DNA from: Cognatishimia sp. WU-CL00825
Lineage (GTDB): Bacteria > Pseudomonadota > Alphaproteobacteria > Rhodobacterales > Rhodobacteraceae
Direction of reading: 5' to 3'
Assembly (NCBI RefSeq): GCF_040364665.1
Contig: NZ_BAABWX010000001.1
Span: 1,922,001-1,986,000 of the forward strand
DNA length: 64,000 nucleotides
Positions 36,244 to 46,510 of this stretch are shown one piece after another. The notes beneath the pieces are model-generated. The model was not told where the DNA came from. It made no database searches and saw only the letters and a program-made list of their open reading frames with translations. Within the stretch, counting starts at the first letter, position 1. Each line of letters begins with the position of its first letter. Made by a program: the position numbers and the translations under genes.

Positions 36244-37145
36244 TGAGTTTTATCAAACGCCACGAAGGCCTTTGGCTGTTTTCCCATTCGCCCGCTGCGA
36301 TCATCGCGGCAATTGTTGCAATCGCCATCATTTTTGGCGCGGCCTTTGCCCCCTGGCTAGCGCCGACCAACCCCTATGATTTAGCATCTTTTAGCCTGAT
36401 GGACGGCCTGCTGCCCCCGATGTGGGAAGAATTTGGCAACCCCAAGTTCCCCTTGGGCACCGATGATCAGGGCCGCGATATGATTTCATCCATCCTGTAT
36501 GGTGCGCGGCTGTCGCTGATCATTGGCCTGGCCGCCATGGTGATTGCCACGGTCCTAGGCGTGGGTCTGGGGCTGGCCGCGGGATATTATGGCGGGCGCT
36601 TTGATGCGATTGTCATGCGGATCGCTGATATCCAACTTGCGTTGCCCGCCATCCTGACCGCCTTGCTGATAGATGGCATTGCGCGGGGCATATTGCCTGC
36701 AGACGTGCAACAGGATCTGCGCGTTGCTGTTTTGACCCTGGCGATTGCTTTGTCGCTTTGGGTGAATTTCGCACGTACCGCGCGGGCTTCGACCTTTGTG
36801 CAGATGAATAAGGAATACGTGCAGGCCGCGATTATGATGGGGCAACGTCCTATCCGGGTGATGGTTGTGCATATTCTGCCCAATATTTTGGGACCGCTTT
36901 TGGTCATCATGACCGTCGATTTGGCCTCGGCGATTTTGCTAGAGGCCACACTGTCTTTTCTTGGGATTGGCCTGCCTGCTGACAGCCCCAGCCTTGGCAC
37001 GCTGATCCGCATTGGAATGCAATTCCTGCTGTCTGGTGAATGGTGGATCTTGTGGATCCCGACCCTGTTTCTGGTCGCGCTTGTGGTGTCGATCAACATT
37101 CTTGGCGACTTCTTGCGAGACGTCTTTAACCCAAGGTTGCGCTGA
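36240..37145 (+). CDS. Peptide-type ABC transporter permease (DppC family)
   Basis: A 301-residue partner permease. The N-terminal cytosolic stretch precedes a first membrane segment (AAIIAAIVAIAIIFGAAFAPWLAP), then PLGTDDQGRDMISSILYGARLSLIIGL, the DppC hallmark. The EAA loop is MNKEYVQAAIMMGQRPIRVMVVHILPNILGPLLV. It overlaps dppB by 4 bp and the ATPase gene by 1 bp. Confidence 0.94.
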   Translation: MMSFIKRHEGLWLFSHSPAAIIAAIVAIAIIFGAAFAPWLAPTNPYDLASFSLMDGLLPPMWEEFGNPKFPLGTDDQGRDMISSILYGARLSLIIGLAAMVIATVLGVGLGLAAGYYGGRFDAIVMRIADIQLALPAILTALLIDGIARGILPADVQQDLRVAVLTLAIALSLWVNFARTARASTFVQMNKEYVQAAIMMGQRPIRVMVVHILPNILGPLLVIMTVDLASAILLEATLSFLGIGLPADSPSLGTLIRIGMQFLLSGEWWILWIPTLFLVALVVSINILGDFLRDVFNPRLR

Positions 37146-38842
37146 TGCTGAAGGTTGAAAATCTAACGGTCAAGTTTCCGTCTCGGTTTGGCGATGTCAC
37201 CGCAATCGAGGATGTCGCGATTTCGATCGCCCCGGGTGAAATCCACGGGCTTGTGGGGGAAAGCGGGGCGGGGAAATCCACGGTTGGTGCGGCGGTCATC
37301 GGCCTGTTGCAGCGGCCCGGCTACGTTTCTGATGGCAGCATCACACTGGGGGATACAGATTTACGCGGCCTCGATACCTATGAGGCCCACGCCCTGCGCG
37401 GCAAGCGGATTTCGATGATTTTTCAGGATCCGCAAACCAGCCTAAACCCGTTGATGACTGTCGAAGATCAGCTGATCGAGACCATTCAATCGCATGAGGA
37501 TATTGGCACCCGTGCGGCGCGGCAGCAGTCGATAGATTTGCTGGAAGAGATTGGCATTCGCGATGCAGATACCCGTATCAAGGAGTATCCGCATCAATTT
37601 TCAGGCGGTATGCGGCAGCGGGTGGTGATTGCTTTGGCGCTTTGTACCAATCCCGAATTGATCATCGCAGACGAGCCAACCACTGCGCTGGATGTGGCGG
37701 TGCAAAGTCAGGTGCTCGATCTGATCCGTGAACTGGCAGATAAACGCAAGATCGGATTTATGCTGATCACACACGATATCGGCGTGATTGCCCAAATCGC
37801 CGATAATGTCACTGTGATGCGCAAGGGGCGCGTGATGGAAACGGGCCCAACGCAACAGGTTCTGGGGCGTCCAGAGCACCCCTATACGGTGGCCTTAATG
37901 GATGCAGTGCCGCCGCTTGACCGTAAAATTGATCGATTTCGCGTGCCAGTAGATGAAAGTCTCGGGGCACGTACAGATCGCCCCGGTGACCGAGCAGAGC
38001 GCTGGTTGCTTGAGGGGCAAAAGCAAGACATCACAGGCTTGAAAGTGTCAGGTCTGGAGGTGCAATTTCCCGGTACCCGCACATCTGTTTGGCGCAAACC
38101 CGAGGCCTTTACGGCCCTGCAACGCATCAGCTTTGATGTACGCCCAGGCAGCATTCTGGGGCTTGTCGGCGAAAGCGGGTCTGGCAAATCGACTGTGGCC
38201 AAGGCGATCACCGGATTGATCCAACATACCGATGGCAGCGTGACGCTGGGTGATGAAATTTTGCCAGCAGGCAAAGCACGTGGGCGCAAACATCCATCGC
38301 GCCAATTGATCCAGATGGTGTTTCAAGACCCCTATTCCAGTCTGAATTCCCGCCACCGCGTAGGCGACATTCTGACCGAGCCTTTGTGGTTGTATGATCT
38401 GGTCAAAGACGCCGACGAGCGCCGCGATCTGGCCGCTGCCATGCTGGATTTGGTCGGCATGGCCCCTGAGGCCATTGATAAGTATCCGCATCAGTTTTCC
38501 GGGGGCCAACGACAGCGCATTGCGGTGGCGCGCGCCCTGCTGGCCCGACCGCGCTTTTTGATTTGTGATGAACCAACTTCGGCGCTTGATGTGTCAATTC
38601 AGGCGGAAATATTGAACCTTTTGAAAGATCTGCAATCCACCTTTGGGCTGACAATTCTGTTTATCAGCCACAATCTGTCGGTCGTGCGCCAGATGGCTGA
38701 CGACATCGTGGTGCTGCGTCATGGGGTGATTGAAGAGCACGGGGACACTGAAGCCTTGTTTGAAAATCCGCAGGCGGATTACACCAAGACCTTGCTGAAA
38801 CTGACACCGGTCATGCCAATGGGGTGGCGCAAAACGGGTTAG
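37145..38842 (+). CDS. Fused DppD-DppF ABC transporter ATP-binding protein
   Basis: A single 565-residue protein holding both nucleotide-binding domains of the importer. Domain 1 has Walker A GESGAGKST (about 39-47), signature FSGGMRQRV and Walker B LIIADEPTTAL. Domain 2 has GESGSGKST, FSGGQRQRI and FLICDEPTSAL. The oligopeptide C-terminal segment HPYTVALMDAVPP follows domain 1. Such fusions are common in Rhizobiales and Rhodobacterales. Its stop overlaps the sulfatase stop on the other strand by 4 bp. Confidence 0.95.
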   Translation: MLKVENLTVKFPSRFGDVTAIEDVAISIAPGEIHGLVGESGAGKSTVGAAVIGLLQRPGYVSDGSITLGDTDLRGLDTYEAHALRGKRISMIFQDPQTSLNPLMTVEDQLIETIQSHEDIGTRAARQQSIDLLEEIGIRDADTRIKEYPHQFSGGMRQRVVIALALCTNPELIIADEPTTALDVAVQSQVLDLIRELADKRKIGFMLITHDIGVIAQIADNVTVMRKGRVMETGPTQQVLGRPEHPYTVALMDAVPPLDRKIDRFRVPVDESLGARTDRPGDRAERWLLEGQKQDITGLKVSGLEVQFPGTRTSVWRKPEAFTALQRISFDVRPGSILGLVGESGSGKSTVAKAITGLIQHTDGSVTLGDEILPAGKARGRKHPSRQLIQMVFQDPYSSLNSRHRVGDILTEPLWLYDLVKDADERRDLAAAMLDLVGMAPEAIDKYPHQFSGGQRQRIAVARALLARPRFLICDEPTSALDVSIQAEILNLLKDLQSTFGLTILFISHNLSVVRQMADDIVVLRHGVIEEHGDTEALFENPQADYTKTLLKLTPVMPMGWRKTG

Positions 38843-40476
38843 GCACCAGTGTCTGTTGGAATTCGGCCCTTGTAGCGCGCAACCAGGTCTGGCGCGACAT
38901 CCTGGTCGTCATAAAGGCCCAGCATAACGCCTGTACCCTTGTCTTGCCTTTGTGCAACAATCTCGGCGTCAGATATCGTCAGGCGCTGCGACATGCGCAA
39001 ACCCCAGCTGTGAAGCTTGGCATACATGTCTTTGCGCGCATTTTCAAAAGAGGGATCACGCCCCAAATCTTTCAATTCTTGCGGGTCATTTTTAAGATCA
39101 AACAGCATGGGTGGCATGTTGCCTTCGCAATGCACAAGCTTCCAATCATGATCCGCCACCATGAACATGCGTGCATCCCGCGGGCTGACCTTTAGGCCCT
39201 CTGCCACGGGGTGTTTGGAATAGTCATATTCGCTGACGACAAATGCGCGTGCATTCTGGGGCGTTTCGCCGCGCAGATAGGGCAGCAACGACCGGCCTTC
39301 GACGATATGATCCGGGATGTCGCGCCCAGAGGCGGCGATGATGGTGGCTGTCAGATCAATGGCTTCGACCAAAGCGTCACATGTGGTGCCGCGAGAGGTG
39401 TCGGCCTCTGGTCTGGGATCGTAGATAATGGCCGGAATTTTGACGGATGGCGCATGAAACAGGTCTTTTTCACCCATCCAGTGATCGCCAAGATAATCGC
39501 CGTGATCTGATGTGAGTATGATCATGGTGGTTTCGAGCTGGCCGCTGGCTTCCAAATGATCCAGCAAGCGGCCAATTTGATCATCACACTGCTTGATCAA
39601 GCCCATATAGGCGGGAATGACTTTATTTCGCACTTTGTCCTGCGCAAAGCTTTGGCCGATCCTGCCATTTGTAAAGGCCTGATATATGGGATGCGGGTCC
39701 TGTAATTCGTGATCTGCGCGCACCGGGGGCTGAATGTCTTGGGGGCCGTACATGTCGTGATAGGGTGCGGGCACAATATAGGGCCAATGGGGTTTGATAT
39801 AACTGACATGGGCACACCAAGGGGCAGTGGCCTGTTTGGTGAACTCTATCGCTTGGGTCGTCAGCCAAGGGGTTTCGCTGTCTTCTTCTTTGATATTGGC
39901 CGGTTTGTCGGCGTTTTCCATGAACCAGCCGCTGGCGATAAAGTCACCATCCTTGCCCGCATTGGCAAAATCCACCCAAGGGTTTTCACCGGCATATCCC
40001 TTGGACTTTAGATATTCGTTATAGGGGCTGCGCTTGGTGTCATAGGGGCCAGAGGGGCCTTCGGCCCAAAGGCCGTCGTCACGCACATAGACATCAAACC
40101 CGCATTCTGCCTGACGGGCACCAATGATGCTGTCTGGCGTTAGACCGAGGCGCGCCATGCCTTTGGCATCCACGTTCATGTGGGTTTTTCCGATCAACCA
40201 GCACCCCATGCCGGCCTCGCGCAGGTGATCGCCGAGGGTGGGTTCGCCAACGCGCAGGGGATGGCCGTTCCACTGTGCCCCGTGTGAGCTGACATAACGG
40301 CTTGTATAGGCGCTCATCCGGGCGGCCCCGCAGACGGGGGACTGCGTGTACGCATTGGTGAATCGCACGCCCATTTGCGCAAGCCGGTCAATATGAGGCG
40401 TTTGCAAACTTTGATGACCCGCGCAGCTGAGATAATCAAACCGAAGCTGATCAAACATGATGTAGAGAATATTCAT
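38839..40476 (-). CDS. Sulfatase / phosphonate monoester hydrolase family enzyme
   Basis: Alkaline-phosphatase-superfamily hydrolase, 545 residues from the ATG at 40476. The N-terminal metal ligands are in MNILYIMFDQLRFDYL (D9 and following). The nucleophile motif is SPVCGAARMSAYTSR, with Cys49 expected to become formylglycine: CGAAR instead of the usual C-x-P-x-R, an accepted variant. IGKTHMN and ILTSDHGDYLGDHWMGEKDLFH complete the metal site. There is no signal peptide, so it acts in the cytoplasm. Sulfate esters, phosphonate monoesters and phosphodiesters are all possible. It converges with the peptide ABC operon and may process an imported ester. A tandem repeat sits just upstream. Confidence 0.87.
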   Translation of the reverse strand: MNILYIMFDQLRFDYLSCAGHQSLQTPHIDRLAQMGVRFTNAYTQSPVCGAARMSAYTSRYVSSHGAQWNGHPLRVGEPTLGDHLREAGMGCWLIGKTHMNVDAKGMARLGLTPDSIIGARQAECGFDVYVRDDGLWAEGPSGPYDTKRSPYNEYLKSKGYAGENPWVDFANAGKDGDFIASGWFMENADKPANIKEEDSETPWLTTQAIEFTKQATAPWCAHVSYIKPHWPYIVPAPYHDMYGPQDIQPPVRADHELQDPHPIYQAFTNGRIGQSFAQDKVRNKVIPAYMGLIKQCDDQIGRLLDHLEASGQLETTMIILTSDHGDYLGDHWMGEKDLFHAPSVKIPAIIYDPRPEADTSRGTTCDALVEAIDLTATIIAASGRDIPDHIVEGRSLLPYLRGETPQNARAFVVSEYDYSKHPVAEGLKVSPRDARMFMVADHDWKLVHCEGNMPPMLFDLKNDPQELKDLGRDPSFENARKDMYAKLHSWGLRMSQRLTISDAEIVAQRQDKGTGVMLGLYDDQDVAPDLVARYKGRIPTDTGA

Positions 40477-40488
40477 CAGCGGCACATT

Positions 40489-40528
40489 TCTTTTGGACAG
40501 TTTCAGTGTCTTTTGGACAGTTTCAGTG
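40489..40528. repeat. Perfect 20-bp tandem repeat before the sulfatase gene
   Basis: TCTTTTGGACAGTTTCAGTG is present twice head to tail (40489-40508, 40509-40528), ending 12 bp before the sulfatase ATG at 40476. It may be a direct-repeat operator, as used by MocR-type regulators, or a recent duplication. Confidence 0.85.
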
Positions 40529-40562
40529 CAGCTTAGGCAAAAAACTTAGCTTTTGACACCGG

Positions 40563-40973
40563 TCATTCGCTGTCTGATGCGTTGGCCTCTAGCGTGCCGA
40601 GGTCTTCGAGGATCGGGCAATCTGGGCGGTTGTCGCCCGCGCAGGCTGACACCAGATGGCTGAGAGTTGTGCGCATGGCCTGAAGTTGGGAAATCTTGTC
40701 GTCAATCTTGGCGAGATGTTGTTGAGCCACCTGCTTCACGCTGGCGCTTTTTCGGCTTTCGTCTTCGTAAAGTGCCAGCAAAGTACGGCAATCTTCGATG
40801 GTGAAACCCAAAGCCCGGGCGCGACCCAGAAAGGCCAATTTGTGCAAGTCACTATCGCGAAAGCTGCGGTACCCGTTTGCGCTGCGCTGAGGTGTGACAA
40901 GATCAATGTCTTCGTAATAGCGAATGGTTTTGGCGGGCAGGCCTGATAGGCGGGATATTTCTCCGATATTCAT
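40563..40973 (-). CDS. cueR: Cu(I)-responsive MerR-family regulator CueR
   Basis: A 136-residue MerR-type activator. The N-terminal helix-turn-helix is MNIGEISRLSGLPAKTIRYYEDIDLVTPQRSANGYR. A dimerisation coiled coil follows, and the C-terminal metal loop is CAGDNRPDCPI, whose two cysteines spaced as in CueR favour copper(I). It lies 10 bp downstream of copA on the same strand and activates the operator at 43322-43352. Confidence 0.93.
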   Translation of the reverse strand: MNIGEISRLSGLPAKTIRYYEDIDLVTPQRSANGYRSFRDSDLHKLAFLGRARALGFTIEDCRTLLALYEDESRKSASVKQVAQQHLAKIDDKISQLQAMRTTLSHLVSACAGDNRPDCPILEDLGTLEANASDSE

Positions 40974-40983
40974 GGTGCGCTCC

Positions 40984-43266
40984 TTAGCTTGGGTCGCCGA
41001 GGCTGTCTATGGCTGCGGGGATTTTCCGCAAACGCAGCGCATTGGTGAGAACAAAGACCGACGACAGAGCCATAGCAAAGGCGGCCAGAACCGGCGACAA
41101 CAACAGGCCGAAGGCCGGATAAAGCACACCAGCGGCCACAGGGATCAGCGCGGTGTTATAGCCAAAGGCCCAGAACAGGTTCTGGTGGATATTGGCCAAA
41201 GTGCGGCGCGAGATATCCAGGGCAGTCACAACCCCCCGAGGATCCCCGGACATCAAAACAACATCGCCGGATTGAATGGCCACATCAGTGCCGGTGCCAA
41301 TGGCAATCCCGACATCCGCCTGCGCCAAGGCCGGTGCATCATTGATGCCATCGCCAACAAAGGCAACTTTTTGCCCCTGAGCTGCAAGCGATTTCAGCGC
41401 CGCGCCCTTGCCTGCTGGCAAGACATCAGCGAACACTTTTTCAATACCGATTTCAGCAGCAATGGCATTGGCGGTCTGAATTTTGTCACCGGTGATCATC
41501 GCCAGCGTCAGACCCAAGGACTTGAGCGCAGCTATCGCGGCTTTGCTTTCTGGCTTGATGGGGTCAGACACGCCAAGCACAGCGGCAATTTTTCCATCGA
41601 TCGCGGCAAAAAATGTGGTTTGCCCCTGTGCGGCCAGGTGCGCAGAGCGATCACCCAATTCCCCAAGATTGATATTTTCGCGCTGCATAAAGCGATCGGC
41701 ACCTACGATGAGTTTTTGACCCTGCACCATTGCCATTGCACCATAGCCGGTGACAGACTTGAAGTCAGAAACCTTTGGCATCACAAGGTTTTGCGCCTTT
41801 GCGGCGCGCACAATGCCCTGCGCAATCGGGTGCTCGGAAAGCTCTTCGACGGCGGCTATGCTGGCGAGCACACTGTCAGGATCAAAGCCATCGGCGACGT
41901 GGTAGGCGGTGAGTTCCGGTCGGCCAACAGTCAGGGTCCCGGTTTTGTCAAATGCGATCACATCAACAGAGCTCATGCTTTGCAATGCGTCACCTTTGCG
42001 AAACAGCACGCCAAGTTCTGCGGCGCGGCCTGTTCCAACCATAATTGAGGTGGGGGTCGCCAGTCCCATGGCGCAGGGGCAGGCAATGATCAAGACCGAC
42101 ACACCCGCGACCAGAGCAAAGGTCAGGGCTGGGTCAGGCCCAAAGAAAAGCCAGGCCAATACCGTCGACGCTGCGGCCAACATTACGGCAGGCACGAACC
42201 ATAGCGTGACCCGGTCAACAATGCCCTGAATGGGCAATTTGGCACTTTGAGCCTCTTCGACCATGCGCACAATCTGCGACAATGTTGTGTCGGCCCCTAC
42301 CCGCGTGGCTTGAAATTTGAAACTGCCGACACCGTTCACCGTACCCCCCGTCACCAACGCGCCCGCCGATTTAAAGGTTGGCAGCGGTTCGCCCGTGATC
42401 ATGCTTTCGTCGACATGGCTTTCGCCGTCGATGACCTTGCCGTCCACAGCGATGCGTTCGCCGGGGCGCACCACAACCATGTCGCCGACCTGCAGTGCCT
42501 CTATGTCAATTGTGTCGATGGCCCCTTGGCGTTCTATGCGAGCGGTGCGTACTTGCAGACGCAGCAGTTTCTGGATCGCTGCGCCGGTGCGCCCTTTGGC
42601 TCGCGCTTCGAGATAACGGCCCAGCAGGATCAACACGACAATCACCGCGGCAGCTTCGAAATACACGGCACGGACCTGATTGGGCAGCACATTTGGCAAA
42701 AAGGTCGCCACAACGGAATAGGAATAGGCCGCACCTGTGCCCAGCGCCACAAGGCTGTTCATGTCAGGCGCGCCCTTTTTCAAAGCAGAAAATCCCTTGG
42801 AGTAAAACAACCGGCCTGGCCCAAGTAAGACGGCACTGGTCAGTAGAAATTGAATAATCCAGCTGGCCTTGTGGCCGATGGTTTGACCAATAAAGGCGTG
42901 AAAACCTGGCACGGCGTGGCCGCCCATTTCCAAGAGGAACACAGGAATGGTCAGCAAAGCTGCGAGACCAAGCTGACGGCGCAGGGCCAGTGTTTCGGCG
43001 GCTTTGCGGTCGCGGCGTTCAGCCTGTTCTTTGCGGTCGGACATGTCAGAGATCGTGGCCGGGTAGCCTGCTGCATCAGCGACTTTGGCAAGCAAGGTTG
43101 GGCTTGTGGCGTTTGGCAAATAATGAATTGTTGCCGTTTCGGTGGCCAGATTAACCGAAACCTCCGAGACACCCTCTGCGGCTGCGAGAGCCTTATCAAC
43201 GCGACCAACACAGGACGCACAAGACATGCCTTGAATGGCAAGCGTGACGTGTTCGGGTTTTGCCAT
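40984..43266 (-). CDS. copA: Copper-exporting P1B-type ATPase CopA
   Basis: Pumps Cu(I) out of the cytoplasm. One N-terminal heavy-metal domain carries GMSCASC (about 13-19 from the chosen start). The membrane CPC motif is [13 protein letters not shown], the phosphorylation site [11 protein letters not shown], and the hinge [20 protein letters not shown]. The ATG at 43266 follows CAGGAG and gives 760 residues; the open frame starts 22 codons earlier but overlaps the CueR operator region. It is co-transcribed with cueR. Confidence 0.96.
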   Translation of the reverse strand: MAKPEHVTLAIQGMSCASCVGRVDKALAAAEGVSEVSVNLATETATIHYLPNATSPTLLAKVADAAGYPATISDMSDRKEQAERRDRKAAETLALRRQLGLAALLTIPVFLLEMGGHAVPGFHAFIGQTIGHKASWIIQFLLTSAVLLGPGRLFYSKGFSALKKGAPDMNSLVALGTGAAYSYSVVATFLPNVLPNQVRAVYFEAAAVIVVLILLGRYLEARAKGRTGAAIQKLLRLQVRTARIERQGAIDTIDIEALQVGDMVVVRPGERIAVDGKVIDGESHVDESMITGEPLPTFKSAGALVTGGTVNGVGSFKFQATRVGADTTLSQIVRMVEEAQSAKLPIQGIVDRVTLWFVPAVMLAAASTVLAWLFFGPDPALTFALVAGVSVLIIACPCAMGLATPTSIMVGTGRAAELGVLFRKGDALQSMSSVDVIAFDKTGTLTVGRPELTAYHVADGFDPDSVLASIAAVEELSEHPIAQGIVRAAKAQNLVMPKVSDFKSVTGYGAMAMVQGQKLIVGADRFMQRENINLGELGDRSAHLAAQGQTTFFAAIDGKIAAVLGVSDPIKPESKAAIAALKSLGLTLAMITGDKIQTANAIAAEIGIEKVFADVLPAGKGAALKSLAAQGQKVAFVGDGINDAPALAQADVGIAIGTGTDVAIQSGDVVLMSGDPRGVVTALDISRRTLANIHQNLFWAFGYNTALIPVAAGVLYPAFGLLLSPVLAAFAMALSSVFVLTNALRLRKIPAAIDSLGDPS

Positions 43267-43321
43267 TGTCGTCTCCTGAACGGGATACCTGAACCGAGTT
43301 TCGGAACCGGCTTCGACATGG

Positions 43322-43352
43322 CACTTAGGCATTCCAGTTACTGGAAGGTCAA
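43322..43352 (-). promoter_or_regulatory. CueR-dependent copA promoter
   Basis: On the reverse strand a -35 TTGACC (43352-43347) overlaps the dyad CCTTCCAGTAACTGGAATG, followed by TAAGTG (43327-43322) after the long 19-bp spacer typical of MerR-type promoters. The dyad closely resembles the known CueR operator. Confidence 0.85.
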
Positions 43353-43437
43353 GAGTTTTCCGACTATTTCTGATATTTCTGGTTGGGGAGATGTCTGAGC
43401 TTTGATCGCGTAAGTCACGCTGGGCTCAAAGCAGATT

Positions 43438-43463
43438 GGCAAAGGCCGCAAACAGCCTTTGCC
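43438..43463 (-). terminator. Hairpin at the end of the hyu/ABC operon
   Basis: GGCAAAGGC (43438-43446) and GCCTTTGCC (43455-43463) form a perfect 9-bp stem with an 8-nt loop, 25 bp beyond the ATPase stop. There is no strong T-tract, so termination may be partial. Confidence 0.6.
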
Positions 43464-43487
43464 GATAATATGGACAGCCAATCAGGC

Positions 43488-44225
43488 CTAGTGCGACAGC
43501 ACTTGGTCCAAGAAGTTGCGCGTGCGCTCATTTTTGGGTGCGTTGAAAAAACTCTCGGGATCGCTTTCTTCAATGATGGTGCCCGCATCCATAAAGATCA
43601 CACGATCTGCCACTTTGCGCGCAAATCCCATTTCGTGGGTCACGCAGATCATGGTCATGCCCTCTTCGGCCAGTGTTGTCATAACATCCAGCACTTCGCC
43701 GATCATTTCAGGGTCTAGCGCTGACGTTGGTTCATCAAACAACAGAATTTCCGGCTTCATGCAAAGCGCGCGTGCAATGGCAACGCGTTGTTGTTGCCCA
43801 CCAGAAAGTTGACCTGGGTATTTTTCTGCCTGGTTATCAATCTGCACTTTGGTTAGGTAGCCCATCGCCAATTCTTCGGCGTCAGACTGAGACATCTTGC
43901 GCGCCAACATTGGAGCAAGGGTGCAATTTTCAAGAATTGTCATATGCGGGAACAAGTTGAAATGCTGAAAGCACATCCCAACTTCACGCCGCATTTCTTC
44001 AATATTTGGCGCGTCTGCATTGATGGGCTCGCCATTGATCAAAATGTCCCCAGACTGGTGTTCTTCCAGTTGGTTAATCGTGCGGATCATCGTGGACTTA
44101 CCTGACCCAGACGGCCCGCAAACTACGATCTTTTCACCTTTGGCAACGGATAAATTGACGTCTTTTAGGGCGTGAAAAGTTCCATAGAACTTGTTCACGG
44201 ACTTCATTTGTACGGCGGCTGTCAT
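43488..44225 (-). CDS. Amino-acid ABC transporter ATP-binding protein (AapP/GlnQ type)
   Basis: ATPase of a polar amino-acid importer, 245 residues. Walker A is [10 protein letters not shown] (about 36-45), the Q-loop [15 protein letters not shown], the signature [15 protein letters not shown], Walker [15 protein letters not shown] and the switch [10 protein letters not shown]. The ATG at 44225 follows GGGAG. No permease or receptor gene is next to it. The only matching set, at 58853-62181, lacks an ATPase, so the two probably form one transporter. It is the last gene of the operon that starts with the FAD oxidoreductase. Confidence 0.93.
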   Translation of the reverse strand: MTAAVQMKSVNKFYGTFHALKDVNLSVAKGEKIVVCGPSGSGKSTMIRTINQLEEHQSGDILINGEPINADAPNIEEMRREVGMCFQHFNLFPHMTILENCTLAPMLARKMSQSDAEELAMGYLTKVQIDNQAEKYPGQLSGGQQQRVAIARALCMKPEILLFDEPTSALDPEMIGEVLDVMTTLAEEGMTMICVTHEMGFARKVADRVIFMDAGTIIEESDPESFFNAPKNERTRNFLDQVLSH

Positions 44226-44239
44226 CGATATTCTCCCTG

Positions 44240-44590
44240 TTAGGTTTGGCCTATTTCTGCGGCGACCACTATTATTTCTACTTTCAATGCATCGCGGGCG
44301 AGTTTTGCCTCTCCACACGCGCGCGCGGGGGCATGACCTGCGGGGACCCACATGTCCCAAACGGCGTTCATTTCAGCAAAGTCTGCCATGTCTGATAGCC
44401 AAACTATGGCTTGCAAAATGTGGCTGCGATCAGAGCCAGCTTCGCGCAAAAGCCCATCAACACGTGACAAACAATCTTGGGTTTGTTCCGCGACCGTATC
44501 GCCTGCACCCACCTGTCCACAAAGGTAAATTGTACCGTTGTGCTTGACGATCTTGCTCATACGTTCGCCTGTGTGCATCCGTTCGATCAT
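44240..44590 (-). CDS. RidA family enamine/imine deaminase
   Basis: RidA proteins hydrolyse reactive enamines and imines such as 2-aminoacrylate, which PLP beta-eliminases release. The 116-residue protein has the fold markers [14 protein letters not shown] and [19 protein letters not shown]. The catalytic arginine is probably in [20 protein letters not shown]. The ATG at 44590 follows GGAG and overlaps the acyl-CoA synthetase stop by 4 bp. Its presence fits the C-S lyase at 56031 and the FAD amine oxidase in this operon, both of which would generate such intermediates. Confidence 0.9.
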   Translation of the reverse strand: MIERMHTGERMSKIVKHNGTIYLCGQVGAGDTVAEQTQDCLSRVDGLLREAGSDRSHILQAIVWLSDMADFAEMNAVWDMWVPAGHAPARACGEAKLARDALKVEIIVVAAEIGQT

Positions 44591-46506
44591 GCAGGTTCTC
44601 CAATTAAATTACGCGCAACCAAAGCGTCGGAAATTTCGTTAAGAATAGCCGGATCGTCGATCGCCGCCGGCATTTTATAACTTACACCATCTGCGATTTT
44701 TTGCATCGTCCCGCGCAACACTTTGCCAGAACGTGTTTTAGGCAGACGTTGGACCTGAACTGCAATCTTGAAGGCTGCGACAGCTCCGATTTTGGAACGT
44801 ACGAGTTTGACCAATTCCTTTTCAAGAATATCCGCCTCGCGGTCCACATTGTCATTTGTAACAAAGAAGCCGAGAGGCATTTGCCCTTTTAGGGCATCTG
44901 CAGCCCCAACAACCGCACATTCGGCGATATCAGGGTGGCTTGAAATGACTTCTTCCATGGCCCCGGTAGACAGGCGGTGGCCTGCAACATTGATGATATC
45001 ATCTGTGCGCGCCATGATGAAAACATAGCCGTCTTCGTCGATAATGCCGGCGTCAGAAGTGGCGTAATAGCCGGGAAACTCTTGCATATATGACGTGTGG
45101 AACCGATCCTTGGCTTTCCAAAGCGTTGGAAAACCGGATGGGGGCAAAGGCAATTTGCAGACGATATTTCCCAAAGAGCCGTTGGGCACTTCGTTGCCTT
45201 CGTCATCCAATACCTGAATGTCATAACCCGGCATCGGTTTGCCCGGAGAGCCGAGTTTAATCGGAAATGCGCCAAGGCCCACTGGATTGCCGGACATTGC
45301 CCACCCGGTTTCTGTTTGCCACCAATGATCAATGACCGGCCGTTCGAGATGGTCTTGCGCCCAAGTGATCGTCGCCGGATCAGAGCGTTCGCCCGCCAAG
45401 AACAAGGTGCGGAAATTGCTAAGGTCATATTGCGCAATAAGAGCACCGGTTGGGTCTTCTTTTTTGATCGCACGGAAGGCGGTAGGTGCCGTAAACAGCG
45501 CAGCAACTTTGTGGTCTTGGATAACACGCCAAAATGCGCCTGCATCAGGCGTGCCGACCGGTTTGCCTTCGTAGACCACTGTGGCGCAGCCGTGCAGAAG
45601 TGGTCCGTAACAAATGTAGGAATGGCCAACGACCCAGCCCACATCAGAGGCGGCCCAAAACACATCGCCGGGGGTCAAACCATAGTGGTATTGCATGCTC
45701 CATTTCAGGGCGACCATATGGCCACCGTTGTCACGCACCACACCCTTTGGTTGGCCCGTCGTGCCAGAGGTATATAGAATATACAGCGGGTCTGTGGCGG
45801 CGACTGGTACACATTCTGTGCTTTGGCCCGTCTCAATTGCTGAGCCGACAGCTTGGGCGTAATCGATGTCTCGCCCCGCGACCAAAGTGCAAAGCTGCGT
45901 CTCTCGTTGCAAAATGACGCAATGCTTTGGTTTGTTTTCTGACAGCTCGATTGCCGCATCCAACAGAGGTTTATAGGCGATCACCCGCCCCGGTTCGATG
46001 CCACAGGACGCAGAAATGATGGCCTTGGGGGCCGCGTCATCAATGCGTGTGGCAAGCTCTTGCGCTGCAAACCCACCAAACACAACCGAATGAATGGCCC
46101 CAAGGCGTGCGCAGGCCAGCATCGCAAAAATGGCTTCGGCGACCATCGGCATATAAATCACAACGCGATCGCCTTTGGCCACGCCACTTTGACGTAACAC
46201 AGCCGCAAGCGCACCAACCTGAGTTTGCATTTCAGCAAAAGTATAGCTGGCAGATCCCCCGGTTACCGGGCTGTCATAGATCAAGCCGGTACGGGCACCT
46301 TGGCCTGCCTCGACATGGCGATCTATGCAGTTATAGCAGGTGTTGCAGGTCGCGCCGTCAAACCAGCGGCCATAAGCCCCTTTTTCCGCATTGAAGGTCT
46401 GGGTTGCAGGAGAAAACCAATCGATATCCTCGGCAGCTTTCGCCCAAAAGTCCACGGGATTGGCTTGCCAATCAGCATATGTTTCTGCGTAGCGTGACAC
46501 GGTCAT
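44587..46506 (-). CDS. Acyl-CoA synthetase of the propionyl-CoA/acetyl-CoA synthetase family (PrpE-like)
   Basis: Activates a short-chain carboxylate to its CoA thioester through an acyl-AMP. The 639 residues have the AMP-binding motif [13 protein letters not shown], the WWQTETGW site and the C-terminal catalytic lysine in [12 protein letters not shown]. The N-terminus [24 protein letters not shown] and the YNCIDRH segment resemble PrpE, so propionate or a 3-substituted propionate is more likely than acetate. It sits inside the hyu operon, 4 bp after the SDR gene, and suggests the pathway ends in a short acid that is CoA-activated. Confidence 0.88.
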   Translation of the reverse strand: MTVSRYAETYADWQANPVDFWAKAAEDIDWFSPATQTFNAEKGAYGRWFDGATCNTCYNCIDRHVEAGQGARTGLIYDSPVTGGSASYTFAEMQTQVGALAAVLRQSGVAKGDRVVIYMPMVAEAIFAMLACARLGAIHSVVFGGFAAQELATRIDDAAPKAIISASCGIEPGRVIAYKPLLDAAIELSENKPKHCVILQRETQLCTLVAGRDIDYAQAVGSAIETGQSTECVPVAATDPLYILYTSGTTGQPKGVVRDNGGHMVALKWSMQYHYGLTPGDVFWAASDVGWVVGHSYICYGPLLHGCATVVYEGKPVGTPDAGAFWRVIQDHKVAALFTAPTAFRAIKKEDPTGALIAQYDLSNFRTLFLAGERSDPATITWAQDHLERPVIDHWWQTETGWAMSGNPVGLGAFPIKLGSPGKPMPGYDIQVLDDEGNEVPNGSLGNIVCKLPLPPSGFPTLWKAKDRFHTSYMQEFPGYYATSDAGIIDEDGYVFIMARTDDIINVAGHRLSTGAMEEVISSHPDIAECAVVGAADALKGQMPLGFFVTNDNVDREADILEKELVKLVRSKIGAVAAFKIAVQVQRLPKTRSGKVLRGTMQKIADGVSYKMPAAIDDPAILNEISDALVARNLIGEPA

Positions 46507-46510
46507 CCCC

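Noticed and set aside
40924..42048. Forward-strand open frame of 374 codons
   Set aside because: Antisense to copA and cueR; its length comes from codon bias on the other strand.
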